From assembly GCF_002940685.1 (NCBI RefSeq), contig NZ_PNFP01000004.1, positions 186,001 to 250,000 on the forward strand: DNA of 64,000 nucleotides. Direction: 5' to 3'. Made by a program: the position numbers and the translations under genes. Source of the stretch: Ensifer adhaerens. GTDB taxonomy: Bacteria; Pseudomonadota; Alphaproteobacteria; Rhizobiales; Rhizobiaceae. The notes under the pieces were generated by a model. That model did not search any database. It saw only the letters and a list, made by a program, of their open reading frames with translations, and was not told where the DNA came from. This document shows, piece by piece, positions 17,960 to 26,255 of this stretch; position 1 is the stretch's first letter; the number at the start of each line of letters is the position of its first letter.

Positions 17960-20482
17960 GTGGCCGTAAACGAACGTCTCACCAAAGGTGCGCCTGGCGC
18001 ACCGGGGCATACGGATGCTCTGACGCAGGCCACCTTGGAACGGTTGCCGGCCGGGGCAATCGTTGTGGATGCAGCGGGCCGGATCCGCGCGGTCAATGCC
18101 CGCGCCGCCCAACTGCTCGCCCGGACACCGGGCCACCTCCAAAACATGTTCCTCAGCGACCTCGTGCCGGACGAGGCCCGGTCCCTTCTCCCACCGCGCG
18201 CAGCGTCGGCCGCAACCGAGACGATACATTTCCTAGGGGCCGCCGGTTCCCTGCCGATGCAGGTTTCCTGTTCGCAGACACGCTTCGGCGAGCAAGGCGA
18301 GTGGTTGCTGCTGCTGTTGCCGGCCGATGATTTCGTCAACGAGATCGCCCGATTGCGCAGTGACGAGACCCGCTGGAAATATGCGCTCGACAGTGCGCTC
18401 GAGGGGGTCTGGGACCACGATTTCGAGACCGGCAACCTCTTCTACTCCGCCACCTGGAGGCGGCTGCGTGGCCTGGCTGACGATGCCGAGGTCGACGGCA
18501 CCCTTGAAACCTGGATTCAAAACGTCCATCCGGACGACCATGCGCATGTGCGCGCCGCGATCGAGCGTCAGGATTCGGGCGAGGCCATCTTCAATACCTT
18601 CGAATATCGCGAGCGCCATGCGGACGGCCACTGGATCTGGATCGAAAGCCGTGGCGCCTCGGTTGCCTATTGGCCGGATGGCAGGCCAAGCCGGATCATC
18701 GGTACCGATACCGACATCACCGCCCGCAAGGAGGCGGAGGCACGGCTCGAGGAGGTCTCCCGCCGGCTGAGGCTGGCGCTCGGCGTCTCGAAGATCGGTG
18801 TCTTCGATTTCAATCTCGACATCGAACGCGACGATTGGGACGAGCGCATGTTCGAGATCTACGGGCTCGATCCGAGCGGTGGGCCGCCCAGCTCCGAGTC
18901 CTGGGAGAACTGCCTTCACCCCGAGGATCGCGATGCCGTCATCGCCAGGACCAAGGAAGGCATCGCCTCCGGAAAACCCTATAGCAACGCCTTCCGTATC
19001 GTGCGGCCCGACGGTTCCGTCCGCCACATCCGCTCCAATGCCGCGACCTATGTCGATCATTTGGGAACCCGCAAGCTCATCGGCGCCAACTGGGATGTCA
19101 CCGAAGACATTGCGCTGCAGGAAGAGCTGCGCCACGCCAAGGGCTCGGCGGAGGCCCGCAACCGCGAACTCGAGCAGGCGCGCATAAGGATCGAGTACAA
19201 CGCGCTACACGACTACCTGACCGACCTGCCGAACCGTCGTTATCTCGATCAGATGCTGGCGGAGAATGTCGCCGTCAACGCGATCCTGCATATCGACCTC
19301 GACCGGTTCAAGCAGATCAACGACACGCTTGGCCATCAGGCCGGCGATGCGATGCTGACGCATGCGGCTGCCATCCTGCGCGCCCATGCCCGCCATGACG
19401 ATTTCATCGCCCGCATCGGCGGTGACGAATTCGTCATCCTCTGCCGCCGGGACCGCGATCTGCCGCAACTGAGCGAACTTGCCGAGCGCATCGTGCATGC
19501 GTTTCGCCGCCCAATCCCCTATGACGGCCAGCTCTGCCGCCTGGGTGCAAGCATCGGCATTGCCTGGAAGGGGGCCGAGGACGTCGACGCGAAACAGTTG
19601 CTGATGAATGCCGACATCGCGCTCTATCGGGCAAAGAGCCTCGGGCGTGACCGGGTCGAAGTGTTTTCCGAGCTCATTCAAACCCAGATCCTGACTGCCA
19701 AGCGCATCGGCGACGACATCCGCCAGGCGATCGAGGAAGGGCAGTTCACGGTCTACTACCAGCCGCAATTCCATGCGCGCACGCTGGAGATATCCGGCGT
19801 CGAGGCTCTGGTGCGCTGGAATCATCCGGAACGCGGTATCCTCGCCCCATTCCATTTCCTGAAGGTGGCCGAGGAGATCAACGTGCTGCCGGCGATCGAC
19901 CGGAAGGTGGTCGAAATCGCCTATCGCGACTTTCAGTCCTGGCAGCGTGAGGGCCTGGGCGTTCCCAAGCTCTCGGTCAACATGTCGTCGCCGCGCCTGC
20001 GCGATCCCGGCCTGATCGCCGACCTCAGCGACATGCAAATTCCGCCCGGTGTGCTTTCGCTCGAACTTCTGGAGTCGATATTCCTCGATGACCCCGAGGA
20101 CGAGATAGCCGAGACCATCTCGGCGCTCGGCGACCTCGGCATCGAAATCGAGATCGACGATTTCGGCACCGGACATGCGTCGATCATCGGCCTGCTCAAT
20201 CTCAATCCGGCCCGGCTGAAGATCGACAGGGCGCTCGTCGGCCCGATGACCGAAAGCGCAAAGCAGGCAAAGCTGGTACGGGCGATCATCGACATCGGCC
20301 ACTCGCTCAACATTGCCGTCGTCGGCGAAGGCGTGGAGACCTGGGAACACGCGGCGATGCTGCGGGATCTCGGCTGCGACGTGCTTCAGGGCTACGCGCT
20401 CGCGCGGCCGATGGACCGCCTGGAGCTGGAACAGCGATTGCGCCGCGGCTGGAAGCCGGTCTTTGGCGGCCCGGAAGAATAA
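17960..20482 (+). CDS. PAS-PAS-PAS-GGDEF-EAL cyclic-di-GMP signalling protein
   Basis: An 840-residue soluble sensor with both diguanylate cyclase and phosphodiesterase domains. PAS-like regions lie at ~20-120, 135-260 and 265-390, the latter two with PAS/PAC W-x-W-x-E and DITARKEAE-type ends. GGDEF spans ~415-570 with an intact G487-G-D-E-F491 and a canonical RxxD inhibitory site at R478-D481. EAL spans ~585-830 with E615-A-L, DDFGTG and GEGVET. No TM segment is seen. The start is GTG at 17960 with a weak ribosome site, so the true start is the least certain point. Confidence 0.92.
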   Translation: MAVNERLTKGAPGAPGHTDALTQATLERLPAGAIVVDAAGRIRAVNARAAQLLARTPGHLQNMFLSDLVPDEARSLLPPRAASAATETIHFLGAAGSLPMQVSCSQTRFGEQGEWLLLLLPADDFVNEIARLRSDETRWKYALDSALEGVWDHDFETGNLFYSATWRRLRGLADDAEVDGTLETWIQNVHPDDHAHVRAAIERQDSGEAIFNTFEYRERHADGHWIWIESRGASVAYWPDGRPSRIIGTDTDITARKEAEARLEEVSRRLRLALGVSKIGVFDFNLDIERDDWDERMFEIYGLDPSGGPPSSESWENCLHPEDRDAVIARTKEGIASGKPYSNAFRIVRPDGSVRHIRSNAATYVDHLGTRKLIGANWDVTEDIALQEELRHAKGSAEARNRELEQARIRIEYNALHDYLTDLPNRRYLDQMLAENVAVNAILHIDLDRFKQINDTLGHQAGDAMLTHAAAILRAHARHDDFIARIGGDEFVILCRRDRDLPQLSELAERIVHAFRRPIPYDGQLCRLGASIGIAWKGAEDVDAKQLLMNADIALYRAKSLGRDRVEVFSELIQTQILTAKRIGDDIRQAIEEGQFTVYYQPQFHARTLEISGVEALVRWNHPERGILAPFHFLKVAEEINVLPAIDRKVVEIAYRDFQSWQREGLGVPKLSVNMSSPRLRDPGLIADLSDMQIPPGVLSLELLESIFLDDPEDEIAETISALGDLGIEIEIDDFGTGHASIIGLLNLNPARLKIDRALVGPMTESAKQAKLVRAIIDIGHSLNIAVVGEGVETWEHAAMLRDLGCDVLQGYALARPMDRLELEQRLRRGWKPVFGGPEE

Positions 20483-20495
20483 AGCCGCACAAATG

Positions 20496-20523
20496 AAAAC
20501 CGCCCATCCTGGTGGACGGGCGG
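20496..20523 (-). terminator. Terminator of the zeta-subunit gene
   Basis: CCGCCC (20500-20505) pairs with GGGCGG (20518-20523), with an inner TCC/GGA pair. On the minus strand the stem is followed by TTTTC. It lies between convergent genes. Confidence 0.7.
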
Positions 20524-20555
20524 CGCTTCAATTCGTGACGTGACAGCCTTTCGGC

Positions 20556-20870
20556 TTACTTGCTCTGAACCTGCTGGACCGCTTCACCGAGCAGCTCGAG
20601 CATCCGCACGCGGATCTGATCTTCGGTCTGGGCGACGCCCGCCGCGTCGAAATCCGCCTTGATCTTGCGCACGACGTCTTCGTGGCCGGCCTCTTCGAAA
20701 TCGGCGGCCACAACTTCGTTGGCATAGGCGTCGGCGTCGGCCTTGCCGAGCAGGCCGGCGGCCCACAGGCCGAGCAGCTTGTTGCGACGCGCTTCAGCCT
20801 TGAACCTCAGCTCTTCGTCCATCGCAAATTTCGCTTCGAAGGCCTTTTCGCGATCCTGCATCGACGTCAT
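20556..20870 (-). CDS. DUF1476 protein: F1Fo-ATPase zeta subunit homologue
   Basis: A 104-residue helical, acidic protein matching DUF1476, the family of the alphaproteobacterial ATP synthase zeta subunit first described as an F1-ATPase inhibitor in Paracoccus denitrificans. The N-terminal stretch M-Q-D-R-E-K-A-F-E-A-K-F-A and the R-R-N-K-L-L-G-L-W-A motif are characteristic. Inhibitory strength varies between species, so a strong inhibitor role cannot be claimed. The ATG at 20870 follows GGGAG by 8 bases; a TTG one codon upstream is also in frame. The gene is not near the ATP synthase operon here. Confidence 0.88.
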   Translation of the reverse strand: MTSMQDREKAFEAKFAMDEELRFKAEARRNKLLGLWAAGLLGKADADAYANEVVAADFEEAGHEDVVRKIKADFDAAGVAQTEDQIRVRMLELLGEAVQQVQSK

Positions 20871-21201
20871 CAATCAATCTCCCTGAGAATTCCATGTCTG
20901 AAATCAGTTTATCGCCATAAATCAAAACACAGGTCAAACTGCAATGCGAACTTTTCCGGTTTGATGACTTTCATGTTACCCTTTGCGCGTTCCTTAAATC
21001 GCATCTGATCGCGGACGAGAGCATCGCCGCCTCGTGAGGCGGCAGTAACCTTGGCGCACTTTGAGAAGACGCGCGGCGCCCTATGCAAATCAGGGGAACG
21101 GGAAGATACGCCGATTGTGAAATCGGTTCTTTTCGGCTATGGACCCCGAGAGATAGTCCACGCGCGTCCCGAGAGCGCCAACAACCACAGAGACAAAATC
21201 C
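20871..21201. other. Divergent intergenic region, zeta subunit / purC (331 bp)
   Basis: No gene is seen. It must hold the divergent promoters of the zeta-subunit gene and purC. A short near-perfect hairpin, GCCGCCTC (21026-21033) with GAGGCGGC (21036-21043), has no T tract after it. I see no recognisable riboswitch and no convincing -35/-10 pair. Confidence 0.4.
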
Positions 21202-21966
21202 ATGAATCGTCGCCGCCGTATCTACGAGGGCAAGGCCAAGATCCTCTATGAGGGTCCGGAGCCGGGCACGCTCATCCAGTTCTTCAAGGACGACGCGACC
21301 GCCTTCAACAAGAAAAAGCATGACGTCATCGACGGCAAGGGTGTGCTGAACAACCGGATTTCCGAGTATATCTTCACCCACCTCAACAAGATCGGCATCC
21401 CGACGCACTTCATCCGCCGCCTCAACATGCGCGAGCAGTTGATCAAGGAAGTCGAGATCATCCCGCTTGAGATTGTCGTGCGCAACGTGGCCGCCGGCTC
21501 GCTGGCCAAGCGCCTCGGCATCGAGGAAGGAACCGTCCTTCCCCGCTCGATCATCGAGTTCTACTACAAGGCCGATGCGCTCGAAGACCCGATGGTCTCG
21601 GAAGAGCACATCACTGCCTTCGGCTGGGCAAGCCCCCAGGAACTCGACGACATCATGGCGCTTGCCATCCGCATCAACGACTTCCTCTCGGGCCTGTTCC
21701 TCGGCGTCGGCATCCAGCTCGTCGATTTCAAGATCGAGTGCGGCCGCCTTTTCGAGGGCGACATGATGCGCATCGTGCTTGCTGACGAGATCTCGCCGGA
21801 CAGCTGCCGTCTCTGGGACATCGAGACCCGCGAGAAGCTCGACAAGGATCGTTTCCGCCGCGACCTCGGTGGCCTCGTCGAGGCCTATCAGGAAGTCGCC
21901 CGCCGTCTCGGCATCATGAACGAGAACGAACCCGTGCGTGGCACCGGTCCGGTTCTGGTAAAATAA
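21202..21966 (+). CDS. purC: Phosphoribosylaminoimidazole-succinocarboxamide synthase
   Basis: Ligates CAIR and aspartate with ATP to make SAICAR. The 254-residue SAICAR synthetase starts [13 protein letters not shown] and has [33 protein letters not shown] and LVDFKIECG motifs. Length is typical of the bacterial enzyme. It is followed 16 bases later by purS, so purC-purS are co-transcribed. Confidence 0.97.
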   Translation: MNRRRRIYEGKAKILYEGPEPGTLIQFFKDDATAFNKKKHDVIDGKGVLNNRISEYIFTHLNKIGIPTHFIRRLNMREQLIKEVEIIPLEIVVRNVAAGSLAKRLGIEEGTVLPRSIIEFYYKADALEDPMVSEEHITAFGWASPQELDDIMALAIRINDFLSGLFLGVGIQLVDFKIECGRLFEGDMMRIVLADEISPDSCRLWDIETREKLDKDRFRRDLGGLVEAYQEVARRLGIMNENEPVRGTGPVLVK

Positions 21967-21982
21967 CTTCGGGGAAATCAAA

Positions 21983-22225
21983 GTGATCAAGGCACGTGTA
22001 ACCGTGACGCTGAAGAACGGCGTTCTCGATCCGCAGGGCAAGGCAATCGAAGGCGCACTCGGCGCGCTCGGCTTCGACGGCATCGGCCAGGTTCGTCAGG
22101 GCAAGGTCTTCGACCTGCAGATCGAATCCGCAGACAAGGCCAAGGCCGAGGAAGACTTGAAGGCCATGTGCGAAAAGCTGCTCGCCAACACGGTGATCGA
22201 GAACTACAGCATCTCGTTCGCCTGA
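21983..22225 (+). CDS. purS: FGAM synthase subunit PurS
   Basis: The small structural subunit of the three-part formylglycinamidine ribonucleotide synthase (PurS-PurQ-PurL). The 80-residue protein starts at a GTG (21983) eight bases after GGGGA. It carries the typical K-A-R-V-T-V-T-L-K-N-G-V-L-D-P-Q-G start and the M-C-E-K-L-L-A-N-T-V-I-E end. Its presence agrees with the short PurL found downstream. Confidence 0.95.
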   Translation: MIKARVTVTLKNGVLDPQGKAIEGALGALGFDGIGQVRQGKVFDLQIESADKAKAEEDLKAMCEKLLANTVIENYSISFA

Positions 22226-22399
22226 TCGGCTGGCCCTCGGGCCCGATCCGAACCACGGTCCGCGCCTCAGGCGCGGAACCGACGCTATAAACGCCAAGGC
22301 AGTCGACGCCCTCGGGGCAGATCTGCTTGAGGCGCAGGAGGTGCCAGGCTCGTTCGGGTGCGGCATCGAAACCACCTCGCCGCTTACGGAGACAGAGTT

Positions 22400-23071
22400 A
22401 TGAAGTCAGCCGTCGTCCAGCTTCCGGGCCTCAACCGCGACCGCGACATGATCGCGGCCCTCACCAAGATTTCCGGCAAGGCTCCGGTCACCGTCTGGCA
22501 GACGGAAACCGACATCCCGGATGTCGACCTGATCGTCATTCCCGGCGGCTTTTCCTATGGCGACTACTTGCGCTGCGGCGCGATCGCCGCGCGCATGCCC
22601 GTCATGCAGGCGATCAAGGCCAAGGCCGAAAAGGGCGTCAAGGTTCTGGGCGTCTGCAACGGCTTCCAGATCCTCGTCGAGGCCGGCCTCCTGCCCGGCG
22701 CGCTGATGCGCAATGCGTCGCTCAAGTTCGTCTGCCGCGAGGTCAAGCTCGAAGTGGTCAACGCCGACACCGACTTTACCCGCGCCTATTCCAAGGGCCA
22801 GGTGATCCGCTCGCCGGTCGCCCACCACGACGGCAACTATTTTGCTGACGCCGAGACGCTGAAGACGATCGAAGGCAATGGCCAGGTCGTGTTCCGCTAT
22901 GCCGAGGGCACCAATCCGAACGGCTCGATGAACGACATCGCCGGCGTCATGAATGGCCAGGGCAACGTGCTCGGCATGATGCCGCATCCGGAAAACCTGA
23001 TCGAAGCCGCGCATGGCGGCTCCGACGGCCGCGGCCTCTTTGCTTCTGCGCTTGAAGTAATCGCCGCTTAA
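22400..23071 (+). CDS. purQ: FGAM synthase glutaminase subunit PurQ
   Basis: A class I glutamine amidotransferase subunit of 223 residues supplying ammonia to PurL. The nucleophile is C86 in GVCNGFQ, and the partners H196 and E198 lie in PHPEN. The oxyanion region is visible as [14 protein letters not shown]. The frame is open 14 codons further upstream, but the ATG at 22400 with GGAGACAGAGTT before it starts the conserved protein. A 174-base gap separates it from purS, so its own promoter is possible. Confidence 0.96.
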   Translation: MKSAVVQLPGLNRDRDMIAALTKISGKAPVTVWQTETDIPDVDLIVIPGGFSYGDYLRCGAIAARMPVMQAIKAKAEKGVKVLGVCNGFQILVEAGLLPGALMRNASLKFVCREVKLEVVNADTDFTRAYSKGQVIRSPVAHHDGNYFADAETLKTIEGNGQVVFRYAEGTNPNGSMNDIAGVMNGQGNVLGMMPHPENLIEAAHGGSDGRGLFASALEVIAA

Positions 23072-23127
23072 CCATCCGGCTGATAGAAGGCATTCGACCC
23101 ATCCCCCATTTGCGAGCGAGACAGTCG

Positions 23128-23535
23128 ATGCCTTCTTTCCTCCCCGGACGCCTCACCGGCCTTGCCTGCGCCACGTTCGGTCTGGCTCTTCTGGCCTCGT
23201 GCCAGTCGCCGAAGCCGCCGGCGCCGAGCCCGAACACGGCGGCATTGCCGACCATGGAGCGCGTGGCGCTCGGCGCCAACAGCTGCTGGTTCAAATCCGG
23301 CGATGCCGCCTTCAAGTCCTATCGCCTGGCCCCGGAGCTCAATTCCTTCTCCGGCCGCCCGCGCATCCTGATCGTGCCGCGCAAGTCGCCGGAAGCGCGC
23401 CCCCTCGCCGTCGTTCAGGCCGAAGGAAATCCGGCCCGCCTGCAGGCCTTCGGGCCGCTGATGAGCGAACCGACGGGAACACGCATGGCCGCCGACATCA
23501 AGCGCTGGGCCGCGGGCGGACAAGGCTGCAAGTAG
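23128..23535 (+). CDS. Small predicted lipoprotein, unknown function
   Basis: A 135-residue protein with a lipoprotein signal: basic start, hydrophobic core and lipobox L-A-S-C near residue 25, followed by a proline-rich linker. The mature part is ~105 residues with two further cysteines (N-S-C-W and the penultimate residue), which could form a disulfide. I do not recognise the domain. A TTG six codons upstream is an alternative start. It sits 56 bases after purQ in the same orientation. Confidence 0.75.
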   Translation: MPSFLPGRLTGLACATFGLALLASCQSPKPPAPSPNTAALPTMERVALGANSCWFKSGDAAFKSYRLAPELNSFSGRPRILIVPRKSPEARPLAVVQAEGNPARLQAFGPLMSEPTGTRMAADIKRWAAGGQGCK

Positions 23536-23562
23536 CCCCAAGTCGAATTGTCGAATGATCCA

Positions 23563-23595
23563 AGGGCCGGTCGACCTCAAAAGGGCGCCGGCCCT
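23563..23595 (+). terminator. Possible terminator after the lipoprotein gene
   Basis: AGGGCCGG (23563-23570) pairs with CCGGCCCT (23588-23595) across a 17-base loop. A TGTTTTGTC tract follows seven bases later, so it is a weak candidate. Confidence 0.4.
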
Positions 23596-23631
23596 CAGTG
23601 TTTTGTCTGACAGTCGTACCGCTCTGATCGG

Positions 23632-23889
23632 TCAGCGCCAGAACGGGACATTCGACTCCTGGCGCGCATCCTTTTCGCAAATGCCGATATCCTTGAGCTG
23701 CCAGTCGCTCATTTCACCGAGCGCGAGCCGACCGCGACGCTTGGCCGCCAGTGCGCAGTAGAGCCCCCACAGTCGCTTCAGCAGGCCTTCGCGTTCGTCC
23801 GAATAGTTGCCGCCCAGCAATGTGCTGGTGCGCTCGATGGACCGTGCTTCCGAGCGGGACAAACAAATTGTATCAATTGTACTCATTGA
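23632..23889 (-). CDS. DUF1127 domain-containing small protein
   Basis: An 85-residue protein whose last ~45 residues match DUF1127 (L-x-D-x-Q-L-K-D-I-G-I motif with an arginine-rich helix before it). DUF1127 proteins in alphaproteobacteria are small, and some take part in phosphate or carbon metabolism and RNA turnover. The start is uncertain: the ATG at 23889 follows GGGG by seven bases, but an in-frame ATG also exists at 23937 (101 residues). It is divergent from a MocR-type regulator gene, which is a likely controller. Confidence 0.75.
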   Translation of the reverse strand, partial: SMSTIDTICLSRSEARSIERTSTLLGGNYSDEREGLLKRLWGLYCALAAKRRGRLALGEMSDWQLKDIGICEKDARQESNVPFWR

Positions 23890-23960
23890 TAACCCCAATG
23901 CAGCGATTGTTACCGTTATATCGGTGATAATTGACATATTCTCTGCTGTAATCTAAAGAA

Positions 23961-23975
23961 TTGTCACTATGACAA
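23961..23975. promoter_or_regulatory. Palindrome TTGTCA-CTA-TGACAA over the regulator start codon
   Basis: A perfect 6+6 inverted repeat, TTGTCA (23961-23966) and TGACAA (23970-23975), spans the ATG (23969) of the MocR-type gene. Its placement between divergent genes and over the start suggests an autoregulatory operator. The binding protein is inferred from adjacency. Confidence 0.5.
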
Positions 23976-25387
23976 ATTGGCTCCCGGACATTCAGCAAGG
24001 TCACGGTCCGCTCTATGCGCGGATTGCCGATCAGATCGAGCATGCAATTGGCAACGGCGCCCTGCCCGTCGGCGCCAAATTGCCACCGCAACGCAACCTC
24101 GCCTACGATATCGGGGTGACAATCGGCACGATCGGTCGAGCGTACAATATTGTCCGCGAGCGCGGCCTGGTGAGTGGCGAAGTCGGGCGCGGCACCTATG
24201 TGCTAGACCACCCCGAAAGCCGCCCGCCGGAGCAATCGGACCCGCTGACGACGTCCCTCGCCGGCACCCGGCCGCTGGTGGCGCCGGTCGGCAAGCTCCG
24301 GTTTGACAGCACCGCCGCGCCGGATATCGGCCAGGGCACGGTCTTGAGCGACTTGCTGAGCGAAATCAGCCACGAACATCATGCCGATATCGCAAGCTAC
24401 GCGCGCAACTTCCCGGATCACTGGTTCGAGGCGGGCTGCCTGTGGCTGGGGCGCGGTGGCTTCCGCCCTAGGCCGGAAAACATCGTGCCGACGCTCGGCG
24501 CCCATGCGGCGGTCGTTGCCGTGATCGCCGCGGTGACGGCCCCCGGCGATCGCATCGCCTTCGAGACGCTGACCTATTCGCAGGTCAGTCGCAGCGTCGG
24601 CCTGATCGGTCGCCGCACGACGATGGTCGAATCCGACGCTTTCGGCATGATCCCCGACGACTTCGAGCGCGTCTGCGCGCAGCAGCATCCGAAGCTCGCC
24701 TTCCTGATGCCGAGCGCGCAAAATCCGACAGTGGCGGTCATGCCACTCGCACGCCGCCAGGCGATCGCCGATATCGCCCGCAAATATGGCGTGTGGCTGG
24801 TCGAAGACGACCTCTACGGTGCCATGACCGGCGATCAGACCCCGTTGCTCGCCGAACTGGCGCCGGAACGCACTTTCCTTGTCGGTGGTCTGTCGAAATC
24901 GGTCGCCGCCGGCGTCCGCGGTGGCTGGGTCGCCTGCCCTCCGAATTTCGGCCAACGCATCCGCATCGCCCACAAGATGGTCAGCGGCGGCTTGCCTTTC
25001 ATCCTCGCCGAACTCTGCGCCCGGCTGGTGCTTTCCGGTTCGGCCGCAGCCTTGCGCAGCCAGGGCATCGAGGAGGTACGCGCCCGCGAGGCAATCGCGC
25101 GGGAAGTCTTCGAAGGCATCGAGTTCGCCTCCCATCCCTGCATTCCGTTCCTCTGGATGAAGTTGCCGGATCCCTGGCTGTCCGGCACCTTCAAGCAGGC
25201 AGCGCTGCAGGAGGGCGTGCTCGTCGACGACGAGGACGAGTTCAAGGCCGGCCGCACCGATCGCGTCTTCCATCGGATCCGAATCGGCTTTTCCTCACCG
25301 CCGCAGCGCGCCGAGGTCAGGGCTGGTTTCCAGACGCTCAAGCGGCTGCTCGACAGCGGCCGAGCCGGCTACGACAGTTTCGAGTGA
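23969..25387 (+). CDS. MocR/PdxR-family GntR-type regulator with aminotransferase domain
   Basis: A 472-residue transcription factor. Residues ~10-80 are a GntR winged helix (P-L-Y-A-R-I-A-D-Q-I-E start, L-P-P-Q-R-N-L-A). Residues ~110-465 are a fold-type I aminotransferase domain with an NPTVAVMPL segment and the PLP-lysine motif G-L-S-K-S-V-A-A-G-V-R-G-G-W. MocR proteins sense PLP or amino compounds. It is divergent from the DUF1127 gene and inserted between purQ and purL. The ATG is inside a palindrome, consistent with autoregulation. The controlled pathway is unknown. Confidence 0.9.
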   Translation: MTNWLPDIQQGHGPLYARIADQIEHAIGNGALPVGAKLPPQRNLAYDIGVTIGTIGRAYNIVRERGLVSGEVGRGTYVLDHPESRPPEQSDPLTTSLAGTRPLVAPVGKLRFDSTAAPDIGQGTVLSDLLSEISHEHHADIASYARNFPDHWFEAGCLWLGRGGFRPRPENIVPTLGAHAAVVAVIAAVTAPGDRIAFETLTYSQVSRSVGLIGRRTTMVESDAFGMIPDDFERVCAQQHPKLAFLMPSAQNPTVAVMPLARRQAIADIARKYGVWLVEDDLYGAMTGDQTPLLAELAPERTFLVGGLSKSVAAGVRGGWVACPPNFGQRIRIAHKMVSGGLPFILAELCARLVLSGSAAALRSQGIEEVRAREAIAREVFEGIEFASHPCIPFLWMKLPDPWLSGTFKQAALQEGVLVDDEDEFKAGRTDRVFHRIRIGFSSPPQRAEVRAGFQTLKRLLDSGRAGYDSFE

Positions 25388-25479
25388 CTATCGAAATCGA
25401 CGGGGTGACTTTCACGCAAGCTTCCGCATCATACTGTTTTAGCAGTCTTGCGTAGATGATTCGTCCCCAAGGATTTCGC

Positions 25480-26058
25480 ATGCCGCTACCGCTCAGTCTT
25501 GCCCAGTCACGCCGCATCGCCTGCCTTCTTCTCACCACAACCACGCTGATCGCCGTACCCGCCCTGGCTGCGGACCAGGTTTTCGACGAAATGCGCTTTG
25601 GTGTGACGACGTCGATTGCCAGTGGCGACAAGCAGGAGGACGGGGTCTTTCCGTCGTTCACGGTCTACTTCGACCCGTTCGATGCTGATGGTGCGGCCGA
25701 TCTCGGCGATAAGCTGCTGCGACCGCGCGTCTATACCGGCGCTGCCGTGGCCACCTCGTCGAATGGTGTCAATGAGGCCTATGCCGGCTTGAGTTGGACC
25801 TTCGATATGACTGAGCGTCTCTTCGTGGAGTTCGGCGCGGGCGGCACGGTTCACGATGGTGATCTCGACGATCCCAATGGCGATGGTCCGCAGCTCGGCT
25901 GTCGCTTGCTCTTCCGCGAATACGCCGCCGCAGGCGTGCGCCTCGACGAACACTGGAACGTTTCGGCGACCGTTGAACACGCCTCCCACGCCAATCTCTG
26001 CGACGGTCCCAACAACGGCCTGACACGCGCCGGCCTCGCGCTCGGCTACAAGTTCTAA
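25480..26058 (+). CDS. PagL-like lipid A deacylase / acyloxyacyl hydrolase family protein
   Basis: A 192-residue predicted outer-membrane beta-barrel with a signal peptide ending A-L-A-A near residue 31. It shows alternating strands, the PagL-type H167-A-S169 motif in V-E-H-A-S-H-A-N, and a C-terminal G-Y-K-F ending in aromatic F. PagL removes the 3-O-acyl chain of lipid A. The acid of the Pseudomonas triad lies 12 residues after the serine; here that position is Leu181. The ATG at 25480 follows AAGGA by six bases and is preferred over an upstream in-frame ATG at 25456. Confidence 0.75.
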   Translation: MPLPLSLAQSRRIACLLLTTTTLIAVPALAADQVFDEMRFGVTTSIASGDKQEDGVFPSFTVYFDPFDADGAADLGDKLLRPRVYTGAAVATSSNGVNEAYAGLSWTFDMTERLFVEFGAGGTVHDGDLDDPNGDGPQLGCRLLFREYAAAGVRLDEHWNVSATVEHASHANLCDGPNNGLTRAGLALGYKF

Positions 26059-26255
26059 GGTTGGCTGCCGCAGCCGCCTTTTCCAACGCGTCGCACGGGC
26101 GTGAGCCGCTGTTGATCGCCCGTATTTTTCTGTCGCGCCGCGCCGCAGCATAGGTTAAAGAAGCCGCAAAGCGCCCCCTGTTTGTGTTGCGGTTCGCACG
26201 CGCCATATTCCTCTTTCGTGGATTGCGCGCCGCCCGAAGGATTTGACGGACGACG

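Noticed and set aside
21026-21043. GCCGCCTC/GAGGCGGC hairpin as a purC riboswitch or terminator
   Set aside because: The stem is short, with no T tract and no conserved purine-riboswitch core.
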